From: Hyphomicrobiales bacterium
GTDB lineage: Bacteria > Pseudomonadota > Alphaproteobacteria > Rhizobiales > CAJQND01
Length of the DNA stretch: 46,994 nt
Direction of reading: 5' to 3'
NCBI GenBank assembly: GCA_028285595.1
Contig: JANQOW010000096.1
Coordinates: 1 to 46,994 of the forward strand
Both the position numbers and the translations under genes were made by a program. Under the pieces are notes generated by a model. That model did not search any database. It saw only the letters and a list, made by a program, of their open reading frames with translations, and was not told where the DNA came from. The first letter of the stretch is position 1. Every line of letters starts with the position of its first letter. Shown piece by piece: positions 17,796 to 26,274 of this stretch.

Positions 17796-17809
17796 TTGAC
17801 CCAGATCAA
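17796..17809. promoter_or_regulatory. FNR/FixK-type operator between ompW and the FNR-like gene
   Basis: ttgac-ccag-atcaa, one base off the TTGAT-N4-ATCAA consensus. It is 72 bases before the regulator's ATG and about 158 before the ompW ATG, so it could serve both. Confidence 0.7.
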
Positions 17810-17880
17810 CGCCGTGAAGACCAAATCCCCGTCATGTGGAGGACCTAAGCAAACGCAGGTCTGATCTCAGGAACCAGAAG

Positions 17881-18651
17881 ATGGGGACAATGAAGGTCAA
17901 AGGCATCATCAAGAGCTGTGAGGACTGCTTTATCGCGCAGCTCGTCAACAGCAGTTGCAGCCGCATGACCGAGGACGACAAGCGCCTATTGTGGAACCAT
18001 TCTGAGCTTGTGAAGATCAATGCCGGAAACAGCATTGACGGCCACATCGCAGGCGTCCCGGCCGTGATCTCAGTGTGTTCCGGCAGCGTGGGCGTGCGCC
18101 ATGGGTTGAGTGATGGCCGCCAGGCCATCTCGACCCTGTTCAGTCCTGGCGACATTATCGACCTGCGCGATCTGCCGGCTGAAGCCCACAGCAAGGTGGT
18201 GGCGCTGACGGATGCCTTCCTGTGCATTCACGACAGTGCGGCGTTTGAAACCCTGATCCGCCGCAATCAGGCCCTTTCGGACATTCACTACCGCAACACC
18301 TTAAATCAGTTGCGTCGGTCCGAGGCCCGCTGCCTCGATCTTGCCCGCAAGACACCTCTGGAACGGGCGGCGACATTTCTGATGGATCGCTACGGACAGG
18401 TGTCCGACGACGGCAACCGGCCGGCCACACTGCACATGTTCGAAAAACGCGCCGACATTGCCGACTATCTCGGACTTCAGCCGGAAACCCTCAGCCGGGC
18501 GCTTACGCGTCTGCAGTTTGAAGGGTTCATCAAACTGGTGGGGCGCCAGATCATTGTGGTGGAAGACCCCGCCGGTTTGGCCAAGATTGCCCAAGGCGGC
18601 AGGCCACGGCTTGGGCATGGGCCCCGGCAGGACCGTAACGCGCTTGCATAA
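17881..18651 (+). CDS. Crp/Fnr-family regulator, FNR-like
   Basis: 256 residues: N-terminal cysteine cluster, cyclic-nucleotide-like beta barrel (about 30-125), dimer helix, and winged HTH (about 165-235). The N-terminus KSCEDCFIAQLV closely mimics E. coli FNR (C-x2-C then SISQL), with C13 and C16, but the third FNR cysteine is Val here and a cysteine appears four residues later (C26). C115, in VVALTDAFLC, falls where FNR has its fourth ligand. The recognition helix PETLSRAL keeps the Glu-x2-Ser-Arg of FNR, predicting TTGAT half-sites, and such a site lies upstream. ATG 17881 has AGGAA at a good distance; a GTG at 17836 is possible. Confidence 0.9.
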   Translation: MGTMKVKGIIKSCEDCFIAQLVNSSCSRMTEDDKRLLWNHSELVKINAGNSIDGHIAGVPAVISVCSGSVGVRHGLSDGRQAISTLFSPGDIIDLRDLPAEAHSKVVALTDAFLCIHDSAAFETLIRRNQALSDIHYRNTLNQLRRSEARCLDLARKTPLERAATFLMDRYGQVSDDGNRPATLHMFEKRADIADYLGLQPETLSRALTRLQFEGFIKLVGRQIIVVEDPAGLAKIAQGGRPRLGHGPRQDRNALA

Positions 18652-18725
18652 CCGCCGTTCGCTCAGAAGGCAGCTTGACAGCCCCCCAGGCGAGCCACAT
18701 GGTCCTGGCAGTTCTGGAGGGTCAA

Positions 18726-19436
18726 ATGGCGCGCATAGTTCTGATACGGCATTCAGACGAGCCCGACGACGACCGGGTGGTTTCGTTCTTTCGCCAGCAT
18801 GGCGCTGCCTTGGAAACCGTGAAGCCGTTCAACGGAGAAGCTCTTGGCGACGTTGATGGCAGTGTGGCCGCGAGCGTTGTCTATGGCGGCCCTTTCAACA
18901 CCTTTGAGGAGGACAAGCACCCCTTCCTCCATGACGAGAACCGCTGGATCGAGCAGTGTCTGAAGCATAACGTGCCGATCTTGGCGATCTGCCAGGGCGC
19001 CCAGTCCATGGCGCGGGTGCTGGGCGCTTACACCGGTCCGAAGTCGGGTGAGCCGTGCGAGTTCGGCTATTACGAGATCTTCCCAACCGACGCCGGACGG
19101 GCCTACTTCCCTGAGCGCCTGGTGGTGACCCAGTCGCACTTTCACGAGTTTCATATTCCGCACGGCGCCGAGCATCTGGCCTCAAGCGAAACCTTCGCCT
19201 ACCAAGCCTTCAAGTATGGCGCCTCAGCCTTTGCCTTCCAGTTCCACGCGGAAGTCACGCCGGCCGGTTTCCGCCGCTGGCAACACGCAGACCGTGCCAT
19301 CCAGAAACTGCCCGGTGCCCAGAGCCTTGCGCACCAAAACGCGCTCATGGCCGAACATGATGCCCTTCAGGACGCCTGGTTCATGAACTTCATGGCCGAC
19401 CACTTCCAGGAGGCCGCCCAAGCCGCACGTCGTTAG
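18726..19436 (+). CDS. Class I glutamine amidotransferase-like protein
   Basis: A 236-residue stand-alone GATase1 domain. The nucleophile is C89 in LAICQGAQ, and the rest of the triad is H174 and E176 in FQFHAEVTP. The YGGPFNTFEED block gives the oxyanion strand. Stand-alone members of this type hydrolyse glutamine-like amides or gamma-glutamyl compounds; no synthase partner is nearby. ATG 18726 has GGAGGG upstream; a longer frame (18675) lacks this. It follows the FNR-like gene by 74 bases and runs four bases into the convergent SDR gene. Confidence 0.87.
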   Translation: MARIVLIRHSDEPDDDRVVSFFRQHGAALETVKPFNGEALGDVDGSVAASVVYGGPFNTFEEDKHPFLHDENRWIEQCLKHNVPILAICQGAQSMARVLGAYTGPKSGEPCEFGYYEIFPTDAGRAYFPERLVVTQSHFHEFHIPHGAEHLASSETFAYQAFKYGASAFAFQFHAEVTPAGFRRWQHADRAIQKLPGAQSLAHQNALMAEHDALQDAWFMNFMADHFQEAAQAARR

Positions 19437-20194
19437 GCCTCAGGTGCGTCAATCCAGCTAAACAATTGAAGGCCGCCGTCAACCACCACGGTGGTGCCTG
19501 TGACATACCCCGAGAACCGGTCGGACAAGAGCGCAAGCGCCGGGCCTGCAATGTCTTCCGGCGTGCCGAACCGGCCGAGCGGGATCTTGCGCTTGGGCTG
19601 AAAGCTGTCCTCGCTTGTGGCAAACCCGCCACCTGGAACAGCGCCCGGAGCAAGAGCGTTTACACGAATGCCAAACGGCCCCAACTGCCGCGCCATCTCC
19701 TTCATGATCATTGTCATGGCGGCCTTGGAGCCTGAGTAGTGGGGCAGATTGCGGGGCGTGTGCGCATGGAGCGATGTCATGAAGAGAATGCGGCCAGCCT
19801 TGCCGGCGTCCTTCATCTGGTTCGCCACGGCCCGGGCCAACAAGAAGCCTGATCTGGCATTGGTGTTCACCATGGCATCGTACGTTTCCTCAGAAACCTC
19901 CATGATGAGGTCGGCTTCGTTGCGCCCTGGGCAGGCCGAGTGCACCAGCATGTCCGGCACCTGCCCTTCCAGGGCCGCCAGCACATCCTTCCAGCCGCTC
20001 GGCGTGGAAAGATCTGCGACCACGGCCCGACAGGTTCCGCCCGCCTGCTCCACCTCAGCCTGCAAGGTCTGCAGCCTCTCGTGATCGATGTCGGTGACGA
20101 TCAGCTCAGCGCCTTCACCGGCCAGCGCCGCAGCAACGCCGCGCCCAATGTTCGAGGACGCGCCGGTCACAAGAGCAAGCTCGCCTTTGAACAT
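19433..20194 (-). CDS. Short-chain dehydrogenase/reductase
   Basis: A 253-residue SDR. Cofactor motif TGASSNIGRG is at residues 11-20, with D35 at the end of beta-2 (IVTDID) suggesting NAD(H). The catalytic set is Ser (LFMTSLHAH), Tyr and Lys in YSGSK, followed by the VNALAPGAVPGG block. It is the last gene of the seven-gene importer-BKACE operon, four bases after BKACE, so it probably oxidises or reduces an intermediate of that pathway. Substrate unknown. Confidence 0.9.
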   Translation of the reverse strand: MFKGELALVTGASSNIGRGVAAALAGEGAELIVTDIDHERLQTLQAEVEQAGGTCRAVVADLSTPSGWKDVLAALEGQVPDMLVHSACPGRNEADLIMEVSEETYDAMVNTNARSGFLLARAVANQMKDAGKAGRILFMTSLHAHTPRNLPHYSGSKAAMTMIMKEMARQLGPFGIRVNALAPGAVPGGGFATSEDSFQPKRKIPLGRFGTPEDIAGPALALLSDRFSGYVTGTTVVVDGGLQLFSWIDAPEA

Positions 20195-20198
20195 GCGC

Positions 20199-21131
20199 TT
20201 AGAATCCCACCTGGTCGCCGCCTTTCAGGTGCAGGATCTCGCGGGCTTCATCGGGCGTTGCGATCTCCAGTCCCTGACCTTCCAGGATTTGGCGCACCAT
20301 GCGCACCTGAACCGCATTGTTCTCTGCAAGTTTGCCTTTGCCGGCCCACAGAGAATCCTCAAGCCCCACCCGCACATTGCCGCCCATGGAGGCCGCGATC
20401 GATGCAATGCGCATCTGATGGCGTCCGGCCCCCAGCACCGACCAGCGATACTGATCGCCGAACAGCCGGTCGGCCGTGCGCTTCATCATCATCACATCTT
20501 CTGCATGGTTACCGATGCCGCCCAAAATGCCGAACACGGACTGCACGAAGAAGGGCGGTTTGATGAGCTCGCGATCGGCCATATGGGCAAGCGTATAGAG
20601 GTGCCCGATGTCATAGCACTCCACCTCAAACCTTGTGTTGTTGTTGGCGCATTCTGTGAGGATGTACTCAATGTCCGCAAAGGTGTTGCGGAAGAAACCG
20701 GAGCGCGAGCCTTCGAGATATTTGGGCTCCCAGTCGTGCTTGAACTCCTTGAAGCGGCTGAGCATGGGGAACAGCCCGAAGTTCATGGTGCCCATGTTCA
20801 AAGAGGCCACTTCAGGTTTGAACGTGATGGCCGGCTTTGCCCGCTCTTCCACGGTCATGGTCATGGCGCCGCCGGTGGTCAGGTTGAGCACGGCGTTGGA
20901 GGCCTGTTTGATGACGCCGAGGATGGGCTGATAGGCCTCCAGGCTCTGGTCCGGCGCGCCGGTTTCCGGATCGCGCGCATGTAAGTGAATGATGGCCGCC
21001 CCCGCCTCGGCCGCGCCGATGGCGTTATCGGCGATCTCAGAGGCCGTAATGGGCAGATGCGGCGACATGGTGGGCGTGTGAATTGACCCCGTGACCGCAC
21101 AGGTGATGATCACCTTGTTGTTCACACTCAT
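20199..21131 (-). CDS. BKACE family beta-keto acid cleavage enzyme (DUF849)
   Basis: 310 residues. BKACE enzymes are zinc-dependent and transfer the acyl end of a beta-keto acid to acetyl-CoA, giving acetoacetyl-CoA plus a shortened product; 3-keto-5-aminohexanoate and 3-dehydrocarnitine are known substrates. The TIM-barrel shows the zinc histidines H49 and H51 in IIHLHARDPETG, the CAVTGSIHTP start, and LNLTTGG. C-terminal GGNVRVGLEDSLW supplies the third zinc ligand (Glu). Lying between a CryL1-type dehydrogenase (20 bases upstream) and an SDR, it should take the keto acid made by the dehydrogenase. Substrate specificity cannot be read directly. Confidence 0.93.
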   Translation of the reverse strand: MSVNNKVIITCAVTGSIHTPTMSPHLPITASEIADNAIGAAEAGAAIIHLHARDPETGAPDQSLEAYQPILGVIKQASNAVLNLTTGGAMTMTVEERAKPAITFKPEVASLNMGTMNFGLFPMLSRFKEFKHDWEPKYLEGSRSGFFRNTFADIEYILTECANNNTRFEVECYDIGHLYTLAHMADRELIKPPFFVQSVFGILGGIGNHAEDVMMMKRTADRLFGDQYRWSVLGAGRHQMRIASIAASMGGNVRVGLEDSLWAGKGKLAENNAVQVRMVRQILEGQGLEIATPDEAREILHLKGGDQVGF

Positions 21132-21151
21132 GACCTCAGTTCTCCTTGCCT

Positions 21152-22093
21152 TTAGTCTTTGTCATAGCGCGGCGCATCCCGCAGATGGGCCGCGAGCCCG
21201 GCGAGACGGCTGTCCCGCCACACGGTTTTCTCGGCCACTTGATCGGCCGTTGGCGCAGCGCCCCAACTGTCCGCAACTCTCTGGCAGTTTGCCCGATCCC
21301 AAATCTCCTCGGTCACCGGTTCGCGTGACAATCCAAGCAGCGTTTCACCGTAGCGCTCGCAATAGTCCATGATGCCGCCGGGTGCGTTGAGCTCGATGGT
21401 TTCCACCGGCCCCATGAACGACCAGCGGCGGCCAAGCCCGTCTTTGATGGTTTTGTCCAGGTCTTCCGCCGTCACGTACCCCTGGCCCACAAGCCGGAAC
21501 GCTTCGGCCAAAAGAACCGCTTGCATCCGGTTGAGAATGAAGCCGTCCACTTCCTTCTTCACCTCAATGGTGGTCTGGCCCACGCTGTCGTAGATCTCCC
21601 GGGCCCGGGCAACCGCCGCCGCATCGGTCCACGGCGCACCGCACAGCTCCACAATGGGCACCACGTGGGGTGGGTTCACCGGATGTGCGATGAGGCACCG
21701 GCCCCGGCCGGCCAGCTCTTCGGTGAAGCGCGACGCCACAATGGCCGAAGAGGAGGAGGCAAGGATGGTGTCCGGCGCCGCCGCCGCATCCAGTTGGGCG
21801 AAGAGGTCCAGCTTCACCTCCACCCGCTCCGGCCCGCTCTCCTGGATCAGGCTGGCGCCGTCCGTCATGGCTGCAAGCGACGAGGCGGTCCGGATGTTGG
21901 ACGCCTTGCCCGGCGCATCGTCCACCAAACCGTGCCGCGCCAGATCTTCCAAGCTGTCTGCGATCAACTGCGGCGCGCGGGCCAAAGCCTCTTCATTGGC
22001 GTCCCACAGCACCACATCCCAGTCTGCGCGGGCGAAGACATTCGCCCAGGCCCGGCCAATCAGACCCACGCCTAAGATTCCAACTGTCGGCAC
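21152..22093 (-). CDS. 3-hydroxyacyl-CoA dehydrogenase-family protein (lambda-crystallin/carnitine dehydrogenase type)
   Basis: A 313-residue NAD-dependent dehydrogenase. The nucleotide motif GVGLIG is at residues 8-13 and D31 ends beta-2. H137 sits in the characteristic HPVNPPHVVPIVEL, and the C-terminal domain has EVDGFILNRMQAVLLAEAFRLV and GLGRRWSFMGPVETIELNAPGG. These match the CryL1 / L-gulonate 3-dehydrogenase and bacterial L-carnitine 3-dehydrogenase group, which act on free beta-hydroxy acids and not on CoA esters. Product (a beta-keto acid) is the natural BKACE substrate, encoded next. Single-domain: no fused thioesterase as in some carnitine dehydrogenases. Confidence 0.9.
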   Translation of the reverse strand: MPTVGILGVGLIGRAWANVFARADWDVVLWDANEEALARAPQLIADSLEDLARHGLVDDAPGKASNIRTASSLAAMTDGASLIQESGPERVEVKLDLFAQLDAAAAPDTILASSSSAIVASRFTEELAGRGRCLIAHPVNPPHVVPIVELCGAPWTDAAAVARAREIYDSVGQTTIEVKKEVDGFILNRMQAVLLAEAFRLVGQGYVTAEDLDKTIKDGLGRRWSFMGPVETIELNAPGGIMDYCERYGETLLGLSREPVTEEIWDRANCQRVADSWGAAPTADQVAEKTVWRDSRLAGLAAHLRDAPRYDKD

Positions 22094-22124
22094 GTGACCT
22101 ACTCCTTACTCTGCTCACAGATGT

Positions 22125-22946
22125 TCACTTGCCGTCTTTGTTCTGCCCAAACACTTGAGCCAAAACCAAGAGGCTTGAGGACACCAGAACCATGATGGTG
22201 GAAATCGACGCGATGGTGGGATCGATCTGGTCCCGCAACGTGATGAACATGCCGCGGGTCAAGGTGGCGTTGTCGCCGCCGGAAATGAAGAGGGCGACAA
22301 TCACCTCATCAAAGCTGGTGAGGAAACTCAGCAGCGCGGCGGTGATCACCGAGAAGCGGATTTGCGGCAAAGTCACCACCATGAACGCCCGCAAGCGCGA
22401 GGCTCCAAGGCTGCGGGCCACCATCTCCTGGTTCATGTCATAGCTCTTGAGCGCCGAACTCACCACAATGAGAACCAGCGGAATGGCGAGCATGGAATGG
22501 GCCAGCACCAGGCCGGTCATGGAGTGCACCAGCTTCAACTTGGCGTAGACGTAAAACACCCCGATGGCGATCAGCACCACCGGCACCATCATCGGCGAAA
22601 TCAGAAGCAGAAACACCAGATGGGCAAAGCGGAAACTGGAGACAAACAGGCCGTAGGCGGCCATCACACCAAGAGGCGTTGCCACCACCATGGTGAGAAA
22701 CGCGGCGATGACGGATGTGCGCGTAGCGGACATCCACTCATAAGAGTTGAAATAATGATCGTACCAGCGCGTCGACCAGGTGCGCGGCGGAAACTCCAGA
22801 TATTGGCTTTCCGAAAACGACATGGGGATCACGATGATGGTGGGAGCCACGAGGAAGACCATCACCAGACCGGCCACCACATAGAGCCACAGCCGGCTGC
22901 CATGGGTGATCTGGGTTTCAGACGCTGCTTTGGAGAACCAGCTCAT
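22125..22946 (-). CDS. Spermidine/putrescine-type ABC transporter permease (PotC-like)
   Basis: A 273-residue permease with six hydrophobic segments. The N-terminus has WLYVVAGLVMVFLVAPTIIVIPMSF and the FPPRTWSTRWYDHYF periplasmic loop typical of PotC; the cytoplasmic EAA loop is MVARSLGASRLRAFMVVTLPQI. It is paired with the PotB-like gene, three bases upstream. Together with the ATPase and binding protein it makes a complete polyamine/opine-type importer. Confidence 0.92.
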   Translation of the reverse strand: MSWFSKAASETQITHGSRLWLYVVAGLVMVFLVAPTIIVIPMSFSESQYLEFPPRTWSTRWYDHYFNSYEWMSATRTSVIAAFLTMVVATPLGVMAAYGLFVSSFRFAHLVFLLLISPMMVPVVLIAIGVFYVYAKLKLVHSMTGLVLAHSMLAIPLVLIVVSSALKSYDMNQEMVARSLGASRLRAFMVVTLPQIRFSVITAALLSFLTSFDEVIVALFISGGDNATLTRGMFITLRDQIDPTIASISTIMVLVSSSLLVLAQVFGQNKDGK

Positions 22947-22949
22947 GGC

Positions 22950-23882
22950 CTAGTGCCCTCCCCCGCCGCCGCCGAGGATGCGGTCAAGGTTCAAGAGCTT
23001 TGAGGCGGCAAACAAGCTGCCCAATGTCATCACCAGAAGCACCACGCCAAGCGCACTGGCGGCACCCCAGTTGAAGAAGAGCTCGATGGTATCGGTAATG
23101 CTCATGGCGACCATGATCACACGGCCCCCGCCCAACACAGCCGGTGTCACGAAGAAGCCGAGACACAACACAAAGACAATCAGCGCCCCTGCGAAAAGCC
23201 CTGGCAGAGAGAGCGGGAAGAAGACCTTCCAGAACGCCTGGATGGGCGAGGCTCCCAGGTTGGCCGCGGCCTTCACATAATCCGTGTCGATCGCCTTCAT
23301 GGACGCATAGACCGGCAGCACCAGGAAGGGCAGCATGATGTGGACCATGCCGATCAGGGTGCCGTTCAGGTTATGCACGATCTTGATCGGCTCATCCCAA
23401 AGCCCCAGCTCTATGGCCCAGGTGTTCACCAGACCTTTGCGCTGCAGCAGCACCAGCCAGGCATATGTGCGCACCAGCAGCGACGTCCAGAACGGCAAGA
23501 GCACGGTGATCATGCACAATGCGGCCGCGCGCCTTGGCAACTGAGCCAGGAAATAGGCCAGCGGATAGCCAATCGCCACGCAGACCAGCGTGGTCAGAAC
23601 ACTCACCTGAAACGTGGTGTAAAAGATCCGCGCGTAGGCCTTGCTGGCGGTGAGCCGCTGATAATGCTCCAGCGAAAACGTGCCCTCATCTGAAAGGAAC
23701 GACAGATAGAACAGCCAGATGACCGGCAGGACCATGGTGACCGCCACCAGCAACAGCGCCGGAGAGCACAAGCCCAAAAGCTGCATCCGCTCCTTAACGG
23801 CATCCGACTTCAACCCCGCGGCATTGGGCGCCTCTTCCGCGCGTGCCCCGACGGGCGCTTGAAGGCTTTCTGCCACGCTCAT
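22950..23882 (-). CDS. Spermidine/putrescine-type ABC transporter permease (PotB-like)
   Basis: A 310-residue permease. An N-terminal cytoplasmic stretch precedes six hydrophobic segments; LPFWTSLLVRTYAWLVLLQ and YVKAAANLGASPIQAFWKVFFPLSLPG (EAA loop) are hallmarks of PotB-like subunits. The C-terminus ends in a Gly-rich GGGGGGH. Its ATG overlaps the ATPase stop (23882-23879). Confidence 0.92.
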   Translation of the reverse strand: MSVAESLQAPVGARAEEAPNAAGLKSDAVKERMQLLGLCSPALLLVAVTMVLPVIWLFYLSFLSDEGTFSLEHYQRLTASKAYARIFYTTFQVSVLTTLVCVAIGYPLAYFLAQLPRRAAALCMITVLLPFWTSLLVRTYAWLVLLQRKGLVNTWAIELGLWDEPIKIVHNLNGTLIGMVHIMLPFLVLPVYASMKAIDTDYVKAAANLGASPIQAFWKVFFPLSLPGLFAGALIVFVLCLGFFVTPAVLGGGRVIMVAMSITDTIELFFNWGAASALGVVLLVMTLGSLFAASKLLNLDRILGGGGGGH

Positions 23883-24982
23883 GCCGGCATATCTCCAGCA
23901 TCGGGGATGAGCACGGTGTCGTCCTTATGGAGACCCAGGCTCACCGGCTTGCCCACTTCCGGGACAATCGCCATGGCATCTTTCTGGGTGGCGCCGCGCA
24001 CGGCCACTTGGGTTCCGTCGCTCAAGTCGGCATACATCAAAAAGCTCTCGCCTTGGAACACCAACTCGCTGACGGTTCCTTTGAAGACGTTCACATCCTT
24101 CGGCTTGCGGCCTGACACAAAGGACAGCCGCTCGGGCCGCATCATCAGATTGTACTTGGTGGCACCATCAGGCTGTGTCGCAGTCTTCAAGGTGGCGCCG
24201 TCATAGCTCACCTTGCCGCCGGAGACCGACACGGGCACGAATGTGGATTCGCCAATGAAGTCGGCCACGAACGTGTTGGCGGGAAAATCATAGATCGTGC
24301 GCGGTTCATCCAACTGCATCAGCTTGCCATGGTTGATCACCGCAATGCGATCCGACATGGTCAACGCCTCGCGCTGGTCATGGGTCACATAGACCGTGGT
24401 CATGCCCAGCTTGTCGTGCAGATGGCGCAGCTCGATCTGCATATGCTCGCGCAGTTTCTTGTCCAGCGCCGACAGCGGCTCGTCCATCAGCAGAATTCGC
24501 GGCTCAAACACAATGGCTCTGGCGAGCGCCACACGTTGCTTCTGACCGCCGGACAATTGATCAATGCCGCGTTGGCCATAGCCGCCAAGCTGCACGGTCT
24601 CCAGCGCTGCTTCCACCCTTTCGGCCAGCTCGGCAGCCGGCACATTGCGCAGCTTCAAGGGGAAGCCCACATTGGCAGCCACATTCATATGCGGGAACAG
24701 GGCGTAATTCTGGAACACCATCCCCACGTCGCGCTTATGAGGCGGGGTGCGGATCACTTCACGGTCGCCGAATTTCAGGCTTCCATGGTCAGGCCGCGTA
24801 AACCCGGCCAAGACCATCAGCAGCGTGGTCTTTCCCGAGCCGGACGGCCCCAACAGCGTCAAAAATTCCCCTTGCTTCACATCCAGCGACACATCGTCCA
24901 GAGCAAACACCTTGCCATAGGTCTTCGTCACATTGGAGATGTAGATCGGAAGCGCTTCTGCGCGCGCCTGGTTGTTACTCAC
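23879..24982 (-). CDS. Spermidine/putrescine-type ABC transporter ATP-binding protein (PotA-like)
   Basis: 367 residues. Walker A GPSGSGKTT (45-53), Q-loop VFQNYALFPHM, signature LSGGQKQR, Walker B ILLMDEPLSALD and H-loop THD are all intact. The C-terminal third (about 240-360) is a TOBE domain with YNLMMRPERLSFV, as in PotA and FbpC-type ATPases. It energises the two permeases encoded after it in overlap. Confidence 0.94.
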   Translation of the reverse strand: MSNNQARAEALPIYISNVTKTYGKVFALDDVSLDVKQGEFLTLLGPSGSGKTTLLMVLAGFTRPDHGSLKFGDREVIRTPPHKRDVGMVFQNYALFPHMNVAANVGFPLKLRNVPAAELAERVEAALETVQLGGYGQRGIDQLSGGQKQRVALARAIVFEPRILLMDEPLSALDKKLREHMQIELRHLHDKLGMTTVYVTHDQREALTMSDRIAVINHGKLMQLDEPRTIYDFPANTFVADFIGESTFVPVSVSGGKVSYDGATLKTATQPDGATKYNLMMRPERLSFVSGRKPKDVNVFKGTVSELVFQGESFLMYADLSDGTQVAVRGATQKDAMAIVPEVGKPVSLGLHKDDTVLIPDAGDMPA

Positions 24983-25065
24983 GTGAGCCCACCCTTCGAT
25001 TCCCCGACAAAACTGGCGGCACCCTGAAAACGGATGCCGCCATATTGGTTCTTAGAGTGCGCGAC

Positions 25066-26121
25066 CTATTCGGTCAGCATCTCCTGATACTTCTCAGAAG
25101 CAACCTTCTCCCACTTCGCATACCAGCTATTGTCCACAACAAGCTGGGTTTCCGCATTGTGCGGGTGAGACGGAAGGGTCTTGGCCACCGCATCGTCGAT
25201 GATCCCCATCTCATAGGCGCGCTTATCGGTCGGGCCGTATGTGATGTATTGCGGCATGGCGGCCTGGTATTCCGGCTTGGAGGCTTCCGCCAGGAACTTC
25301 ATGGCCAATTCCTTGTTCGGTGCCCCTTTGGGGATGCCGAAGCAGTCATAGTCCAGAAGCGCGGCGTTGTAGTTGTAAGCCGCTTTGGCGCCGTCCTTGA
25401 TGGCCACGTCGAACCGGCCGTTCCAGCCGGTGGTCATGTCCACTTCGCCGTCCTTCATGAGCTGAGCATGCTGAGCGCCGGACTTCCACCAGATCGCCAC
25501 ATCGTCCTTGATGGAACGGATCTTGTTGATCGCCCGGTCGATGCCTTCTTCTGAATCGAGCACCTTATAAACTTCGTTCATGGGAACGCCGTCCGCCAGA
25601 AGAGCGGGCTCAAGAGCGCCATGATACTTGGCCCGATAGGCGCGCTTGCCCGGAAACTTCTTCGTGTCAAAGAAGTCGGCCCAGCTTTTCGGCCCACCGT
25701 CCTTGTAGGTGTCGGTGTTATAGGCGAACACGGTTGAGAACGTGATCGTGCCCACGCACGCCGGAAGGTAAGTGCCTTCCACAAAGTTCGAGACGTCAAT
25801 CATGTTGTAGTCAAGCGGTTCCAGGATACCCTCAACGCCGCCGCGGGCTCCGCCGCCCGAACCGGTATCGATAATATCGAACGTCACCGCACCGGCTTTC
25901 ACCTGCAGACGCACATCGGAAATACCGCCATATGATTCTTCCTTGATGGTGATGCCGAGCTTTTTGGCCACCGGCTGGAAGATCGCCTTGCTCTGCGCGG
26001 CCTGATAGGACCCGCCCCAGGACGCGATGGTCAGATCGGCTGCCAAGGCCGCACCGGCCGTTGCGCTGATCGCGAAAGCCGCAGTGGCGGCCAAGGCAAA
26101 AAGTTTGGTCTTCTTCAGCAT
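25066..26121 (-). CDS. Extracellular solute-binding protein (PotD/opine type)
   Basis: A 351-residue periplasmic binding protein. Signal peptide LFALAATAAFAISATAGAALAAD, then the family start DLTIASWGGSYQAAQSKAIFQPVAKKLG, GSGGGARGGVEGILEPLDY and a C-terminal WYAKWEKVASEKYQEML. It is the first gene of the operon, with GGAGGA nine bases before ATG 26121. Relatives bind polyamines, opines, betaine-like or other cationic compounds; the ligand here is unknown but should feed the BKACE branch. Confidence 0.93.
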   Translation of the reverse strand: MLKKTKLFALAATAAFAISATAGAALAADLTIASWGGSYQAAQSKAIFQPVAKKLGITIKEESYGGISDVRLQVKAGAVTFDIIDTGSGGGARGGVEGILEPLDYNMIDVSNFVEGTYLPACVGTITFSTVFAYNTDTYKDGGPKSWADFFDTKKFPGKRAYRAKYHGALEPALLADGVPMNEVYKVLDSEEGIDRAINKIRSIKDDVAIWWKSGAQHAQLMKDGEVDMTTGWNGRFDVAIKDGAKAAYNYNAALLDYDCFGIPKGAPNKELAMKFLAEASKPEYQAAMPQYITYGPTDKRAYEMGIIDDAVAKTLPSHPHNAETQLVVDNSWYAKWEKVASEKYQEMLTE

Positions 26122-26199
26122 TCTCTAAAGTCCTCCTGATCCGGCCAGGGTCATCCTGGCACTCTCACCCGTAACCGCCCCTGTTGTCTGTTGAAATTT

Positions 26200-26212
26200 A
26201 CTGTGTGACAGT
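26200..26212. promoter_or_regulatory. Short palindrome in the divergent promoter region
   Basis: actgt-gtg-acagt, perfect 5-bp arms, lies in the 153-base gap between the binding-protein gene and the divergent M24 gene. A shared operator is possible; arms this short can arise by chance. Confidence 0.35.
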
Positions 26213-26274
26213 TGGCGACTTAGATATCTTGCCAAGTTAACCAATCGCACGCAAGGGCAAGGCGGGAGAGAAGA

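Noticed and set aside
22362..23003. 213-residue His/Gln-rich plus-strand frame
   Set aside because: Shadow of the PotC-like permease; His-rich look comes from reverse complement of hydrophobic codons.
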